From: Flavobacterium gelidicaeli
GTDB lineage: Bacteria; Bacteroidota; Bacteroidia; Flavobacteriales; Flavobacteriaceae
DNA: 64,000 nucleotides
Reading direction: 5' to 3'
Assembly: GCF_013294005.1 (NCBI RefSeq)
Contig: NZ_JABSNK010000005.1
Span: 310,001 to 374,000 of the forward strand
How positions within the stretch are numbered: position 1 is the stretch's first letter; each line of letters opens with the position of its first letter. The position numbers were made by a program, and so were the translations under genes. The notes beneath the pieces are model-generated. The model did not search any database. It was not told the DNA's origin and saw only the letters and a program-made list of their open reading frames with translations. This document shows, in pieces, positions 9,657 through 18,438 of the stretch.

Positions 9657-10949
9657 TTATTTATTAAGCAGTTTAACCAATTCCATAGTTAAGTTTTTTC
9701 TAGAATATTGTTGTAATCCTACACCGTTAGACCGTAGCTTACCTTCTAAAAACAGATTGTAATATTCTAGAATCACCTTTTTAAGTTTTTCTTTCTCTGT
9801 GTAATCAAAAAACACCCCAGTATTGGTTTGTGTAATAATTTCGGAAAAATCAGAATCTTTAGGTCCTATTGCTACTATTGGTCGGTTAGACACCATGTAT
9901 TCAAATAATTTTCCAGGAATAATACTTTTTGTATCTCGAGAGTCAATTTCGATAAGTAATAAAACTTGTGATTTTTTTTGGTGTTCAATCGCTTCTGAAT
10001 GGGAAACATATCCTAAATTATTTAGATAATTATTCAATCCAAACTGCGCTATCGTTGTTAATACTTCCTGACTGATCGCCCCTATTAACTTTATTTGTAA
10101 ATCATCTTTAAAAGTGGGTATTTCTGCAAGTAATTCTTGAATAGACTCCCATAAAATTATTGGATTTCTATCAGATAAAAAAGACCCAATATGCGCTAGC
10201 GAAAACTTAGTATCTAAAGCTTTACTTATCACTGGCTCCACATCATAACCATTAGTAATCACCGTTATTGGTTTAGTAGTAATCGCCTGGAATTCAGTTT
10301 TTGTAGTTTTACTCGTTACAATAATCTCATCGGCAGTATTCATTACTTGCTTTTCTAATTGCTTGTGTTTTTTAGCTGCATACTTTGACAACCGCAAAGA
10401 CTTATGGTATCCAATGGTAGTCCATGGATCCCGAAAATCAGCAAACCACTTAACACCTGTTTTTTGTTTTAATTTAAGTCCAATAAGGTGTAAACTATGT
10501 GGTGGTCCTGATGTTATAATGGTATCAATATTATTATCGACAATGTATTTTTCTAAATAAACAACAGATGGTTTTACCCAAAATATCCGAGCATCTGGAA
10601 TAAACAAATTTCCTCGAATCCAGAGAAAAACTTTGTCTAAAAAGGATTGTTTCTTCTGATTTGGAATTATTCCTGAGCTTATTTTCTTGGTTTTATTTTT
10701 CGAAAAAAAAGAAGCCAACTGATACGGCTCGAAAATTTTATGTTTAAGAACAATCGCTTTTTCCGAAACTTGATTCAGCAAATCATTATCTATAATAGGA
10801 TAAGTAGGGTTTTCAGGAATGTAAACAATGGGTTGGAAATTAAAATCTGGCAAATATTTGACAAATTTCAACCACCGTTGTACACCTGGACCACCTGCTG
10901 GCGGCCAATAATAGGTAATTATTAAAATTTTTTTATTTTCAGGTTCCAA
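9657..10949 (-). CDS. GT4-type (GT-B fold) glycosyltransferase
   Basis: 430 residues. The N-terminal Rossmann half starts KKILIITYYWPPAGGPGVQR, with the glycine-rich acceptor-site loop typical of GT4 enzymes. The C-terminal donor half has ITNGYD, HIGSFLSDRNP, LGYVSHSEA and a late SIIPGKLFEYMVSNRPIVAIGP segment that corresponds to the nucleotide-sugar-binding E-x7-E region. No signal peptide is visible, so it is cytoplasmic or membrane-associated. It sits between the YfhO-like gene and the flippase, consistent with building a surface glycan. Sugar specificity is unknown. Confidence 0.88.
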   Translation of the reverse strand: MEPENKKILIITYYWPPAGGPGVQRWLKFVKYLPDFNFQPIVYIPENPTYPIIDNDLLNQVSEKAIVLKHKIFEPYQLASFFSKNKTKKISSGIIPNQKKQSFLDKVFLWIRGNLFIPDARIFWVKPSVVYLEKYIVDNNIDTIITSGPPHSLHLIGLKLKQKTGVKWFADFRDPWTTIGYHKSLRLSKYAAKKHKQLEKQVMNTADEIIVTSKTTKTEFQAITTKPITVITNGYDVEPVISKALDTKFSLAHIGSFLSDRNPIILWESIQELLAEIPTFKDDLQIKLIGAISQEVLTTIAQFGLNNYLNNLGYVSHSEAIEHQKKSQVLLLIEIDSRDTKSIIPGKLFEYMVSNRPIVAIGPKDSDFSEIITQTNTGVFFDYTEKEKLKKVILEYYNLFLEGKLRSNGVGLQQYSRKNLTMELVKLLNK

Positions 10950-10966
10950 TTGGGATAATTTATAAT

Positions 10967-10996
10967 GTCAACCACGCACTACTGTGCTTGGTTAAC
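10967..10996 (-). other. Strong hairpin inside the surface-glycan gene run
   Basis: GTCAACCACGCAC / GTGCTTGGTTAAC form a 13-bp stem with two non-Watson-Crick positions and a 4-nt loop, in the 59-nt spacer between the YfhO-like and glycosyltransferase genes. No T-run follows on the minus strand, so this is more likely an mRNA processing or stability element than a terminator. Confidence 0.5.
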
Positions 10997-11008
10997 ATCC
11001 AGTATGAT

Positions 11009-13429
11009 CTATATTTTTTTTTCCTTTCTTTCGAAATAAATACCTCCAACTAAAAGTAATAACATCATTATAGAACTAATTAATGTAATTGTACTTCCTG
11101 TTTTTACAACATCTGGCTCAAATTTAAATTCGATTGTATGCTCACCTGCAGGAACCATCATTGCTCTCAATACATAATCTACCGGAAAGTGTGATGTTTT
11201 AACACCATCAACATAAGCATTCCAACCATCTTCATAATATATCTCAGAAAAAACGGCTAAACCTTCTTTTTTATTAGTTGAATTGTATTTTATATAATTG
11301 GGTTTATAAACCTTTAAAGAAATTGTTCCGCTGTCATCCAAATTTCTTTTTAAACGTGCATTCTTAAATTTATAACCATAAAGATGAATATTAAAAATAG
11401 CGGCACGTTTAGTGTCAAATTTATTCAAAAGCTTCATCTCATCATTGGCCTTATTAACCAACTTAACATCTCTTACAAACCAAGCATTTCCATTTGCATC
11501 TGGATTTATTACGGGAAAATCTTTTCCTTCTTTATCTTTTTGGATTACGTATTTAACATTCAACATGTTAAGCACTTCTAAGTTATTTTTAGCTAATTGA
11601 TAATCAAACAATTGCTGTACTCTACGAGGTCTCACAGCGCTATACCCTCCTATTGATTTATGAAAGTAAGATGTTCTTGCTCCCATCAAGTTTTGTACTT
11701 CAAAAACCCTGTAAACGGTAGTATCTTGCAAAATTTGATTATCAGCCGGGGTTTCTTGAAAAGGCACTTCTACTTGGCGACTTGAAACAAAATCTTTATC
11801 AGAAACATATTTTTTATCCACAAAAAATAAATCTGATACCATAAATAAACCTACCAAGATAATTGCGGTATTTTGGGCAATTTTATTTTTGATAAACAAC
11901 CACAAAACTCCTGCTACTAATAAAATAAAGAAAGCAGAACGCAATAAATCAGCACTAAACAAACTTTTTCTATCACTTTTTAATGCATCAACAAATTCTG
12001 ACCCATAGCTCTCCATGTAATAACCATCACTAGATCCTGAGAAGCTAAACATCCCTTTACTTAAAAATAAAATAACGATAATCCCTAAACCTATTGCGCC
12101 AGATTGCCACAAAGGTTTCCATTGTTTGTCTTTTTCGAGCTTAAAAAAAGATTGCAAACCCATTACTGCTAGTACTGGGAAACATAATTCTAAAATAACC
12201 TGTATTGAGGATACTGCTCTAAACTTATCGTACATAGGAATGTAATCGATAAAAAAATCAGTTAATGCTGGGAAGTTTTTCCCCCACGATAGTAACAATG
12301 ATGCTATCGCTCCAGAAAGGAACACATATTTAATTTTTCTTTCATCTATGAACAAAGCCAAAATCCCTAAGAAGAAAACTACCACACCAATGTATGCTGG
12401 AGCTGCAACAATAGGTTGATCGCCCCAATAAGTTGGCATGCCAGAAACAAAATCAGCTGCTTGGGCTTCAGGAACACCTTTACCCAACATCAGTTCATAC
12501 ATTTCACTGTCTTTCCCTACATTTTCATTGTTAGAACCTCCAAAAATTCTTGGTGCAATCAAATTAAAACTTTCCATCACACCATAACTATATTCGGTAA
12601 TATAATCTCTGGTCATGGCACTATTTGTAGTATTGGCTGTACCGTCAGGATTGTAAGTTAATTCACTTTTTGATCGAATACTAAAACCCGTATATTCAGC
12701 GGTTGCTAATAAGCTAGTTGCATTAGCACCAATGGCTAAAATTCCAGCGATAGCAAGAAAACCAAATGATTTTAAAAGTGATTTATATTGTTTATCCTTA
12801 ACATTTTTATATATAAAATAAGCTGAAAGTAATAATAAGAAAAGCAACAGATAATAGGTCATCTGAAAGTGGTTTGCATTAATTTCTAATGCAGCTGCAA
12901 ACATTGTTAGTAATCCCCCAAGTACATACTTCTTTTGAAAAACCAATATAACACCTGCAATTACAAGCGGCATATAAGCAATTGCATGTGCTTTTGCATT
13001 GTGTCCTACTCCTAAAATTATAATCATATAAGTAGAAAAACCAAAAGCCAAAGCACCAAAAAAGGCTTTCAAAGGATCTATTTTTAATACTAAAAGCAAA
13101 CCATAAAAACCTAGAAAATAAAGAAATAAATAATCAGCAGGACGGGGTAAAAATCGCAATGCATCATCAATTGCTCCCACGTAATCATGAGGGTATTTAG
13201 CCCCTAATTGATAGGTAGGCATTCCTCCAAAGGAACTATTTGTCCAATAAGGTTCTACATGATCAGATGCTCTAAAGTCATTTTGCTCTTTAGCCATACC
13301 TGTATATTGAACAATATCCGACTGAAAAATCTGTTTACCTTGTAGAACAGGATAAAAATAAATTAAAGAAATGATTACAAAACCTAAAACTGCCAGTGCG
13401 TGCGGGTAAAACTTATTTAATATTTTCAA
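11009..13429 (-). CDS. YfhO-family polytopic membrane protein
   Basis: 806 residues with about 13 transmembrane helices in the first two thirds and a C-terminal soluble beta-rich part ending in one more helix and a basic tail (FERKEKKI). The pattern, with the early loop SDIVQYTGMAKEQNDFR and the late GWNAYVDG...HFPVDYVLRAMMVPAGEH segment, is that of YfhO proteins, GT-C-like membrane proteins linked in Firmicutes to glycosylation of surface polymers. It leads the run with GT4 and flippase genes. A -7-like element (TAAATTTG, minus strand, 13471-13478) lies 41 nt upstream. Confidence 0.88.
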   Translation of the reverse strand: MKILNKFYPHALAVLGFVIISLIYFYPVLQGKQIFQSDIVQYTGMAKEQNDFRASDHVEPYWTNSSFGGMPTYQLGAKYPHDYVGAIDDALRFLPRPADYLFLYFLGFYGLLLVLKIDPLKAFFGALAFGFSTYMIIILGVGHNAKAHAIAYMPLVIAGVILVFQKKYVLGGLLTMFAAALEINANHFQMTYYLLLFLLLLSAYFIYKNVKDKQYKSLLKSFGFLAIAGILAIGANATSLLATAEYTGFSIRSKSELTYNPDGTANTTNSAMTRDYITEYSYGVMESFNLIAPRIFGGSNNENVGKDSEMYELMLGKGVPEAQAADFVSGMPTYWGDQPIVAAPAYIGVVVFFLGILALFIDERKIKYVFLSGAIASLLLSWGKNFPALTDFFIDYIPMYDKFRAVSSIQVILELCFPVLAVMGLQSFFKLEKDKQWKPLWQSGAIGLGIIVILFLSKGMFSFSGSSDGYYMESYGSEFVDALKSDRKSLFSADLLRSAFFILLVAGVLWLFIKNKIAQNTAIILVGLFMVSDLFFVDKKYVSDKDFVSSRQVEVPFQETPADNQILQDTTVYRVFEVQNLMGARTSYFHKSIGGYSAVRPRRVQQLFDYQLAKNNLEVLNMLNVKYVIQKDKEGKDFPVINPDANGNAWFVRDVKLVNKANDEMKLLNKFDTKRAAIFNIHLYGYKFKNARLKRNLDDSGTISLKVYKPNYIKYNSTNKKEGLAVFSEIYYEDGWNAYVDGVKTSHFPVDYVLRAMMVPAGEHTIEFKFEPDVVKTGSTITLISSIMMLLLLVGGIYFERKEKKI

Positions 13430-13470
13430 TTTTAAAGCGTTTTTTAAGAGTATTAATATGTAAACTACGG

Positions 13471-13478
13471 CAAATTTA
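13471..13478 (-). promoter_or_regulatory. Candidate -7 element for the YfhO-like gene
   Basis: TAAATTTG on the minus strand overlaps the last codons of the upstream small membrane-protein gene and lies 41 nt before the YfhO-like ATG. No clear -33 TTG. Confidence 0.35.
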
Positions 13479-13757
13479 ATCTATTTCTTCGTAATCTACA
13501 TAGTCACCTACTTTTTTGGTTTCTTTATAATTTTTAGACGTAGGTGGCTTATAAAAAACCTCCTGCTCAGCTTGAGATTTATTCCAAGAATTGTCCTGAG
13601 TATTTTGATGTTGTTGTTTAAAATTAGTTTCCGCTTTTTGCACCACTTTTTTTAACAAAAGAGGTAGAAATAACTTAGCCAAAAACTTAAAAATATAGTA
13701 GAAAGCTATGATATAGAATAAGGTTCTTATAAAACCATAAAACGAAGCAGTTTGCAT
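13476..13757 (-). CDS. Small membrane protein (DUF4834-like)
   Basis: About 93 residues if translation starts at the ATG at 13757 (MQTASFYGFIRTL...); a GTG six bases further out is a weaker alternative. The N-terminal third holds one hydrophobic stretch (about 8-37), followed by a polar, Gln- and Lys-rich tail ending VGDYVDYEEID. The shape resembles the DUF4834 family of Bacteroidota, whose function is not known. It lies 46 nt upstream of the YfhO-like gene on the same strand and is divergent from the outer-membrane protein gene at 13878. Confidence 0.6.
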   Translation of the reverse strand: MQTASFYGFIRTLFYIIAFYYIFKFLAKLFLPLLLKKVVQKAETNFKQQHQNTQDNSWNKSQAEQEVFYKPPTSKNYKETKKVGDYVDYEEID

Positions 13758-13836
13758 AATCACTTTTTTTTTACAAATTTAACAAATCCAAAGTTCAAAA
13801 TTAAACTATCATTCTTAAATAAATAATAAAATATAG

Positions 13837-13844
13837 TACATTTG
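13837..13844 (+). promoter_or_regulatory. -7 promoter element that decides the start of the 13878 gene
   Basis: TACATTTG matches TAnnTTTG. It overlaps an in-frame TTG at 13842, which therefore cannot be a translated start; transcription would begin near 13851 and the first usable start is ATG 13878. Confidence 0.55.
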
Positions 13845-13877
13845 AAAAGCAATATCACTTTTAACCTTAAAAAACAC

Positions 13878-14885
13878 ATGGCAAAACTTAAATTAAAACA
13901 CCTTCTTGCACTACTAATTTTACCATCAGTACAATATGCACAGCACACTGATATCATCAATTCTAACCGACCTGGAGAAACGATGTCAGCTTACGCAGTA
14001 GGAAAATCAGTTATCCAAGCAGAAGTAGGTATTTACGGTATAAAACAACACCATGATTTATTAGATTATGATGCAAATGGTTTTGGCTTAGACGCAACCG
14101 TGAGATGGGGTGTATTCAAGGAAAACTTAGAGGTAATTGCTACTTTACAATATCAAAACGAGCAAGTTAGCGCACCGTTTTTTAACACCAATAGATCGGC
14201 ATTAAAACAAACCATTCTTGGAGCTAAATATTTAATCTACGACCCTTTTAAAAACTATAAAGAAAAAGCAAACATCTACAGCTGGAAAGCCAATCACAGT
14301 TTTAAATGGCGTCAATTTATTCCTGCTGTATCAGTATTTGCAGGAGCTAACATTACTTCAAGCAATAACCCTTACGCCTACTCAAACAAAAATCCCTACA
14401 CTAGTAATTTAAAAGGTGGGCTTTCGCCAAAAATCATGTTGATTACCCAAAATCATTTAGGTAACGGAAGTTGGGTATTTGTAACTAACTTTATCGCTGA
14501 TTATGTCACTACTGATTATCCTAGTTATGGTTATGTATTAACTCTAACGAAAGGAATTAATAAAAAATGGTCTGGATTTGTAGAAAATCAAGGTTTTAAA
14601 AGTGACCTTTACAGCGATGCAATTGTACGTGGTGGGGCGGCTTATTTACTGAGTGACGACATGCAAGTTGATGCGTCACTAAGTTCAAGTTTAAAAAACA
14701 CGCCTTCTGTTGTTTATGGCGGAATTGGTTTTTCTTGGCGTTACGACGCAAATCATAAAGATGTTATTGTACGTCTTGATAGCGGTAAAAAGAAAGATAA
14801 AAAACAAGACAAAGCCGTTGATAAATTAAAGAAAGCCAAAAAGAAAAACAAAAAAAATAAAAAAGAAACCGAGGTCAAAATATAA
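13878..14885 (+). CDS. Outer-membrane beta-barrel protein, Phenol_MetA_deg-like, with Lys-rich tail
   Basis: 335 residues from the ATG at 13878. A signal peptide (MAKLKLKHLLALLILPSVQYAQ) precedes a region starting DIINSNRPGETMSAYAVG, which resembles the Phenol_MetA_deg/transporter-like outer-membrane family: alternating amphipathic strands and a closing strand near 295-305 (GGIGFSWRYDAN). The last about 35 residues are extraordinarily Lys-rich (KKKDKKQDK... KKAKKKNKKNKK), outside the predicted barrel. The barrel's substrate is unknown. It is followed after 8 nt by the GNAT-like gene, so the two are probably cotranscribed. Confidence 0.75.
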   Translation: MAKLKLKHLLALLILPSVQYAQHTDIINSNRPGETMSAYAVGKSVIQAEVGIYGIKQHHDLLDYDANGFGLDATVRWGVFKENLEVIATLQYQNEQVSAPFFNTNRSALKQTILGAKYLIYDPFKNYKEKANIYSWKANHSFKWRQFIPAVSVFAGANITSSNNPYAYSNKNPYTSNLKGGLSPKIMLITQNHLGNGSWVFVTNFIADYVTTDYPSYGYVLTLTKGINKKWSGFVENQGFKSDLYSDAIVRGGAAYLLSDDMQVDASLSSSLKNTPSVVYGGIGFSWRYDANHKDVIVRLDSGKKKDKKQDKAVDKLKKAKKKNKKNKKETEVKI

Positions 14886-14893
14886 TAAATACC

Positions 14894-16015
14894 ATGATTA
14901 CAATTAAGGAAGCGAAAACAAAAAAGGAATTAACGACATTCATAAAATTCCCTTTTTCGTTATATAAAGACAATGAATTCTGGGTACCACCTATTATTGC
15001 TGATGAATTAGAATCATTTGATAAAACAAAAAACCCTGCTTTTGAAAATGCCGAGGCTTATTTTTACATCGCCTATAGAAATGATGAAATAGTGGGTAGA
15101 ATTACTGCAATCATCAACTGGAACGAAGTAAATGATCAACAAAAAAAGAAAGTCCGCTTTGGATGGTTTGATGTTATTGATGATATCGAAGTAACTAAAG
15201 CATTACTTGATAAAGTTTATGAATTAGGACGTAAAAACAACTTGGAACATGTAGAAGGTCCAATGGGTTTTTCTAACTTAGATAAAGTTGGAGTACTTAC
15301 TGAAGGGTTTGACCAATTAGGAACCATGATAACTTGGTACAATCCTCCTTATTATGCTACTCATTTTGAAAAACTGGGCTACGTAACCGAAAAGGAATAT
15401 ATCGAAAGTAAATTTCCTTTTAGTAATGTAAAACTTGAAACTTTTGATAAAGCGCAAGAAATAATTAAAAGAAGGTACCAACTTAAACCGTTAAATTTCA
15501 AGAAAACTAAAGACGTAATGCCTTACGTAGATAAGATGTTTGATTTATTCAATACCTCTTACGCAAGCTTGTCCTCTTTTGTACCCATTACTAATGTTCA
15601 AAAAGAATATTTCAAGAAAAAATACATTAGTTTCATCAATCCTGAATACATCAAATTTGTAGAAGACAAGGACCAGAATTTAGTTGCTTTTGCCATCGTA
15701 ATGCCTAGTTTTTCTAAGGCATTACAAAAAGCAAATGGTAAACTTTTCCCTTTTGGATTCTACCATTTATTAAATGCCAGAAAAAACAGCAAAGACGTTT
15801 GTTTTTACCTTATTGGAGTACATCCTGATTACCAGAGTAAAGGAGCTCACGCAATAATCTTTAAAGAATACCATACTACTTTTACAGAGAAAGGAATAGA
15901 AAACTGCATTAGAACACCTGAATTAGCCGATAATCATGCCATTCATGCAATATGGAAAAACTTTGATCCAAAAATTATTTGCCGTAGAAAAACATTTAGA
16001 AAAGAGTTGAATTAG
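14894..16015 (+). CDS. GNAT-fold acyltransferase-like protein (YghO-like)
   Basis: 373 residues. The N-terminal half has GNAT-like features (YFYIAYRNDEIVGRITAIIN, FGWFDVIDD), and the C-terminal half has a second GNAT-like core (CFYLIGVHPDYQSKGAHAIIF, with the Q/RxxGxA acyl-CoA loop as QSKGAHA). The combination resembles cytoplasmic GNAT proteins of the YghO type found across Bacteroidota. The substrate is not known. It shares an operon with the outer-membrane protein gene 8 nt upstream and ends at a strong terminator. Confidence 0.78.
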   Translation: MITIKEAKTKKELTTFIKFPFSLYKDNEFWVPPIIADELESFDKTKNPAFENAEAYFYIAYRNDEIVGRITAIINWNEVNDQQKKKVRFGWFDVIDDIEVTKALLDKVYELGRKNNLEHVEGPMGFSNLDKVGVLTEGFDQLGTMITWYNPPYYATHFEKLGYVTEKEYIESKFPFSNVKLETFDKAQEIIKRRYQLKPLNFKKTKDVMPYVDKMFDLFNTSYASLSSFVPITNVQKEYFKKKYISFINPEYIKFVEDKDQNLVAFAIVMPSFSKALQKANGKLFPFGFYHLLNARKNSKDVCFYLIGVHPDYQSKGAHAIIFKEYHTTFTEKGIENCIRTPELADNHAIHAIWKNFDPKIICRRKTFRKELN

Positions 16016-16041
16016 ATTAAAAACTATTAATTTAAAACATA

Positions 16042-16080
16042 AAAAGAGATCCATTAGCACAAACTAATGGATCTCTTTTA
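16042..16080. terminator. Bidirectional terminator
   Basis: A 16-bp perfect stem (AAAAGAGATCCATTAG with its complement, loop CACAAA) lies between the convergent GNAT-like gene and the lipoprotein gene at 16100. Confidence 0.9.
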
Positions 16081-16099
16081 TTTATATTTTTATCAAAAA

Positions 16100-16576
16100 T
16101 TATTCTTTACAATCAATTTTATTGTAAACAACATTTCCGTCAAATTTAATTTTGCTTTTATCTTTAAACGTCATTTTCCCGTTAGTTTCTATAATTTCAC
16201 CGTAGCCTTCTAAATAAGTATTAGCATCTTTTTTAAGAAAAACCAGTTCTCTTACAGCTGTTTTCCCTTCGGACTGAAAAGTATAATCAGCAAAAATAGT
16301 ATCGCCTGCTACATTTCCTAAAAGCGTACCAAAGCTTTTGTCTTTTTGATAATAAGAATAATCCAACTCCCCTTCAAATTGATTAACCTTATTAACATCA
16401 ACCGTTAGCGTGATGGTATCCTTTTCAATTATGGCTTGATAGCATTCTTTAGCGGTAGTTTCCAGTGGCGCTTCAACTTGTAATTGAGGAACACTCATAG
16501 ACTCTTTTTGATTGTCCTTACAAGCAGTAGACAAAGCTACTATTATAATGGTCGAAAATAAATATGCCTTTTTCAT
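16100..16576 (-). CDS. Lipoprotein of unknown function
   Basis: 158 residues with a lipoprotein signal: MKKAYLFSTIIIVALSTAC, with Cys19 as the acylated residue, followed by Lys-Asp, which is not a typical surface-export signal. The mature part (about 140 residues) is beta-rich and contains repeated TxTLTVDVN..FEGELDYSYY and MTFKDKSKIKFDGNVVYNK segments. No family was recognised. It lies between two terminators, downstream of the alpha-oxoamine synthase gene, and is probably expressed on its own. Confidence 0.75.
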   Translation of the reverse strand: MKKAYLFSTIIIVALSTACKDNQKESMSVPQLQVEAPLETTAKECYQAIIEKDTITLTVDVNKVNQFEGELDYSYYQKDKSFGTLLGNVAGDTIFADYTFQSEGKTAVRELVFLKKDANTYLEGYGEIIETNGKMTFKDKSKIKFDGNVVYNKIDCKE

Positions 16577-16625
16577 AGTTGCTATTATTTATGGTTAATA
16601 TAAAGGTAAATTTAGCCATAAACAC

Positions 16626-16655
16626 AAAAAACCATTCATATAATGAATGGTTTTT
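16626..16655 (-). terminator. Terminator of the alpha-oxoamine synthase gene
   Basis: CCATTCAT/ATGAATGG with flanking AAAAA/TTTTT (loop ATA) lies 41 nt after the stop codon; the minus strand ends in a T-run. Confidence 0.8.
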
Positions 16656-16696
16656 GTTATAACATTCCCATAAAGGAAATTTAAAAAGTAGAATAT

Positions 16697-17959
16697 TTAA
16701 GCGTCTAAGTCAACTTTAGTTGTAGAAGCAATCTCTTTATAAGTACCGTTTTCTAATTTCTCACGAATAGCTTCAAATGCTACTAATGTCTCATCAATGT
16801 CAGACAAAGTATGAGAAGCAGTAGGAATTACACGCAATAAAATCATTCCTTTTGGAATAACAGGATAAATCACAATAGATAAGAAAATTCCGTAATTCTC
16901 TCTCAAATCATTTACCATCACCATCGCTTCAGGTACACTTCCTTCAAGATATACTGGTGTAACACAAGTATTTGTATCACCAATATTAAATCCTTTATTT
17001 CTTAAACCACTTTGCAATGCATTTACATTTTCCCAAAGTTTACCTTTCAATTCTGGATGATTACGCAATAACTCTAAACGTTTCAACGAACCTACAGTTT
17101 GAATCATAGGCAATGATTTTGCAAACATTTGAGAACGTAAATTGTATTTCAAATAATCAATAATATCTTTATCAGCAGCTACAAATGCACCAATATTAGC
17201 CATTGATTTAGCAAAAGTAGAAAAGTAAACATCAATTTCGTCTTGTACACCTTGCTCCTCACCTGCTCCAGCTCCTGTTTTACCAAGCGTACCAAAACCG
17301 TGTGCATCATCTACAAGTAAACGAAAATTGTATTTCTTTTTCATTGCTACAATTTCTTTCAACTTACCTTGTTGACCACGCATTCCAAAAACACCTTCAG
17401 TTATAAAAAGAATCCCTCCTCCAGTAACTTCAGCTATTTTAGTTGCACGTTGCAGGTTTTTCTCCATGCTTTCAATGTCGTTATGTCTGTATGTAAAACG
17501 TTTTCCACTATGTAAACGAACCCCGTCAATAATACAAGCGTGCCCATCAACATCATATACAATTACATCGTTTCTAGTAACCAAAGCATCAATAATAGAT
17601 ACCATCCCTTGGTAACCAAAATTCAATAAATATGCCGATTCTTTCATTACAAAAGCAGCTAACTCATTCTCTAATTGTTCATGGTATTTAGTGTGACCAC
17701 TCATCATACGTGCTCCCATTGGGGCAGCCGCACCATATTTTAATGCCGCATCAGCATCGGCTTTTCTCACCTCTGGGTGATTCGCTAATCCTAAATAGTC
17801 ATTCAAACTCCAGTTCAAAACGTCTTTTCCTTGAAATTTCATTCTAGGACCTAATTCTCCTTCTAGTTTTGGAAAAACAAAATAACCTTCAGCTTGTGAA
17901 GCCCATTTTCCTAACGGTCCTTTATTGTTTTGAATTCTTTCGAATAAATCCTTTACCAT
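16697..17959 (-). CDS. Alpha-oxoamine synthase (serine palmitoyltransferase / cysteate acyltransferase type)
   Basis: 420 residues of a PLP-dependent fold-type I enzyme. Visible are the cofactor-stacking histidine in DVDGHACIIDG (His140), the Asp/His pair in LLVDDAHGFG (Asp217/218, His220) and the PLP lysine in STFAKSMANIG (Lys251). The family condenses an amino acid with an acyl-CoA: serine palmitoyltransferase, 8-amino-7-oxononanoate synthase, 2-amino-3-ketobutyrate CoA ligase, or the cysteate acyltransferase that starts sulfonolipid (capnine) synthesis in Flavobacteriia. No biotin or threonine genes are nearby, so a role in sphingo- or sulfonolipid synthesis is favoured, but the sequence alone does not decide the substrate. 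Confidence 0.88.
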   Translation of the reverse strand: MVKDLFERIQNNKGPLGKWASQAEGYFVFPKLEGELGPRMKFQGKDVLNWSLNDYLGLANHPEVRKADADAALKYGAAAPMGARMMSGHTKYHEQLENELAAFVMKESAYLLNFGYQGMVSIIDALVTRNDVIVYDVDGHACIIDGVRLHSGKRFTYRHNDIESMEKNLQRATKIAEVTGGGILFITEGVFGMRGQQGKLKEIVAMKKKYNFRLLVDDAHGFGTLGKTGAGAGEEQGVQDEIDVYFSTFAKSMANIGAFVAADKDIIDYLKYNLRSQMFAKSLPMIQTVGSLKRLELLRNHPELKGKLWENVNALQSGLRNKGFNIGDTNTCVTPVYLEGSVPEAMVMVNDLRENYGIFLSIVIYPVIPKGMILLRVIPTASHTLSDIDETLVAFEAIREKLENGTYKEIASTTKVDLDA

Positions 17960-18050
17960 AATATATTTAAGTAATAATTTTAATTTTAAGAGGTTGCAAA
18001 AATAATTATTTATATTTTATAAAGGTCTTGAAATTAAAATTATTTTTTCG

Positions 18051-18126
18051 TAGCTATTCCTGCTATCCACTATATCTTTTACTTTTATAAAAAAAAAGTA
18101 AAAGGATGCCGTTCCTATCAGGGCTA
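18051..18126 (-). repeat. Dispersed stem-loop element, copy A
   Basis: A 76-nt imperfect inverted repeat: outer TAGC/GCTA, inner ATCC/GGAT, central CTTTTACTTTT/AAAAGTAAAAG. Read on the minus strand it aligns with 32535-32607 on the plus strand: TAGCCCYGAT at the start, then ATCCT, a variable hairpin, AGAT and AGC-GGA near the end. Confidence 0.6.
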
Positions 18127-18302
18127 AGAGTTCTGTACAACTCCAAATAATTAATTCCTAAAAGAAAGAAAAAACTTTAAATAACGCATTACAACCAACC
18201 AAAAGTAATACAAACTTGTCTACTTTTACTAACTATGTACGTTTTAAATACAAAACAACAAATGCAAAACACTTTTATTTAATCTCTAAATAAAGTAAAA
18301 GA

Positions 18303-18310
18303 TATCTTTG
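18303..18310 (+). promoter_or_regulatory. Candidate -7 element for the phosphatase gene
   Basis: TATCTTTG matches TAnnTTTG; it lies 128 nt before the TTG start at 18439. No well-spaced -33 TTG was identified. Confidence 0.35.
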
Positions 18311-18438
18311 CAATAAATACTAATTTACTTTAGTAAGAAGTAAATCCTAAACAAAAAACTACAAATATTCCTATATATAATTCTTGTTTTTAACAATATA
18401 TAAAACTAAAAAGCCGTCAAAACCTTAAACTAAACAAT

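Larger units (their letters stand above)
17960..18438. other. 479-nt intergenic region with one stem-loop element
   Basis: No ORF of note. It holds the upstream region of the alpha-oxoamine synthase (a -7-like TATTTTTG on the minus strand at 17997-18004), the stem-loop element at 18051-18126, and a plus-strand TATCTTTG at 18303-18310 that may drive the phosphatase gene 129 nt downstream. Confidence 0.6.
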
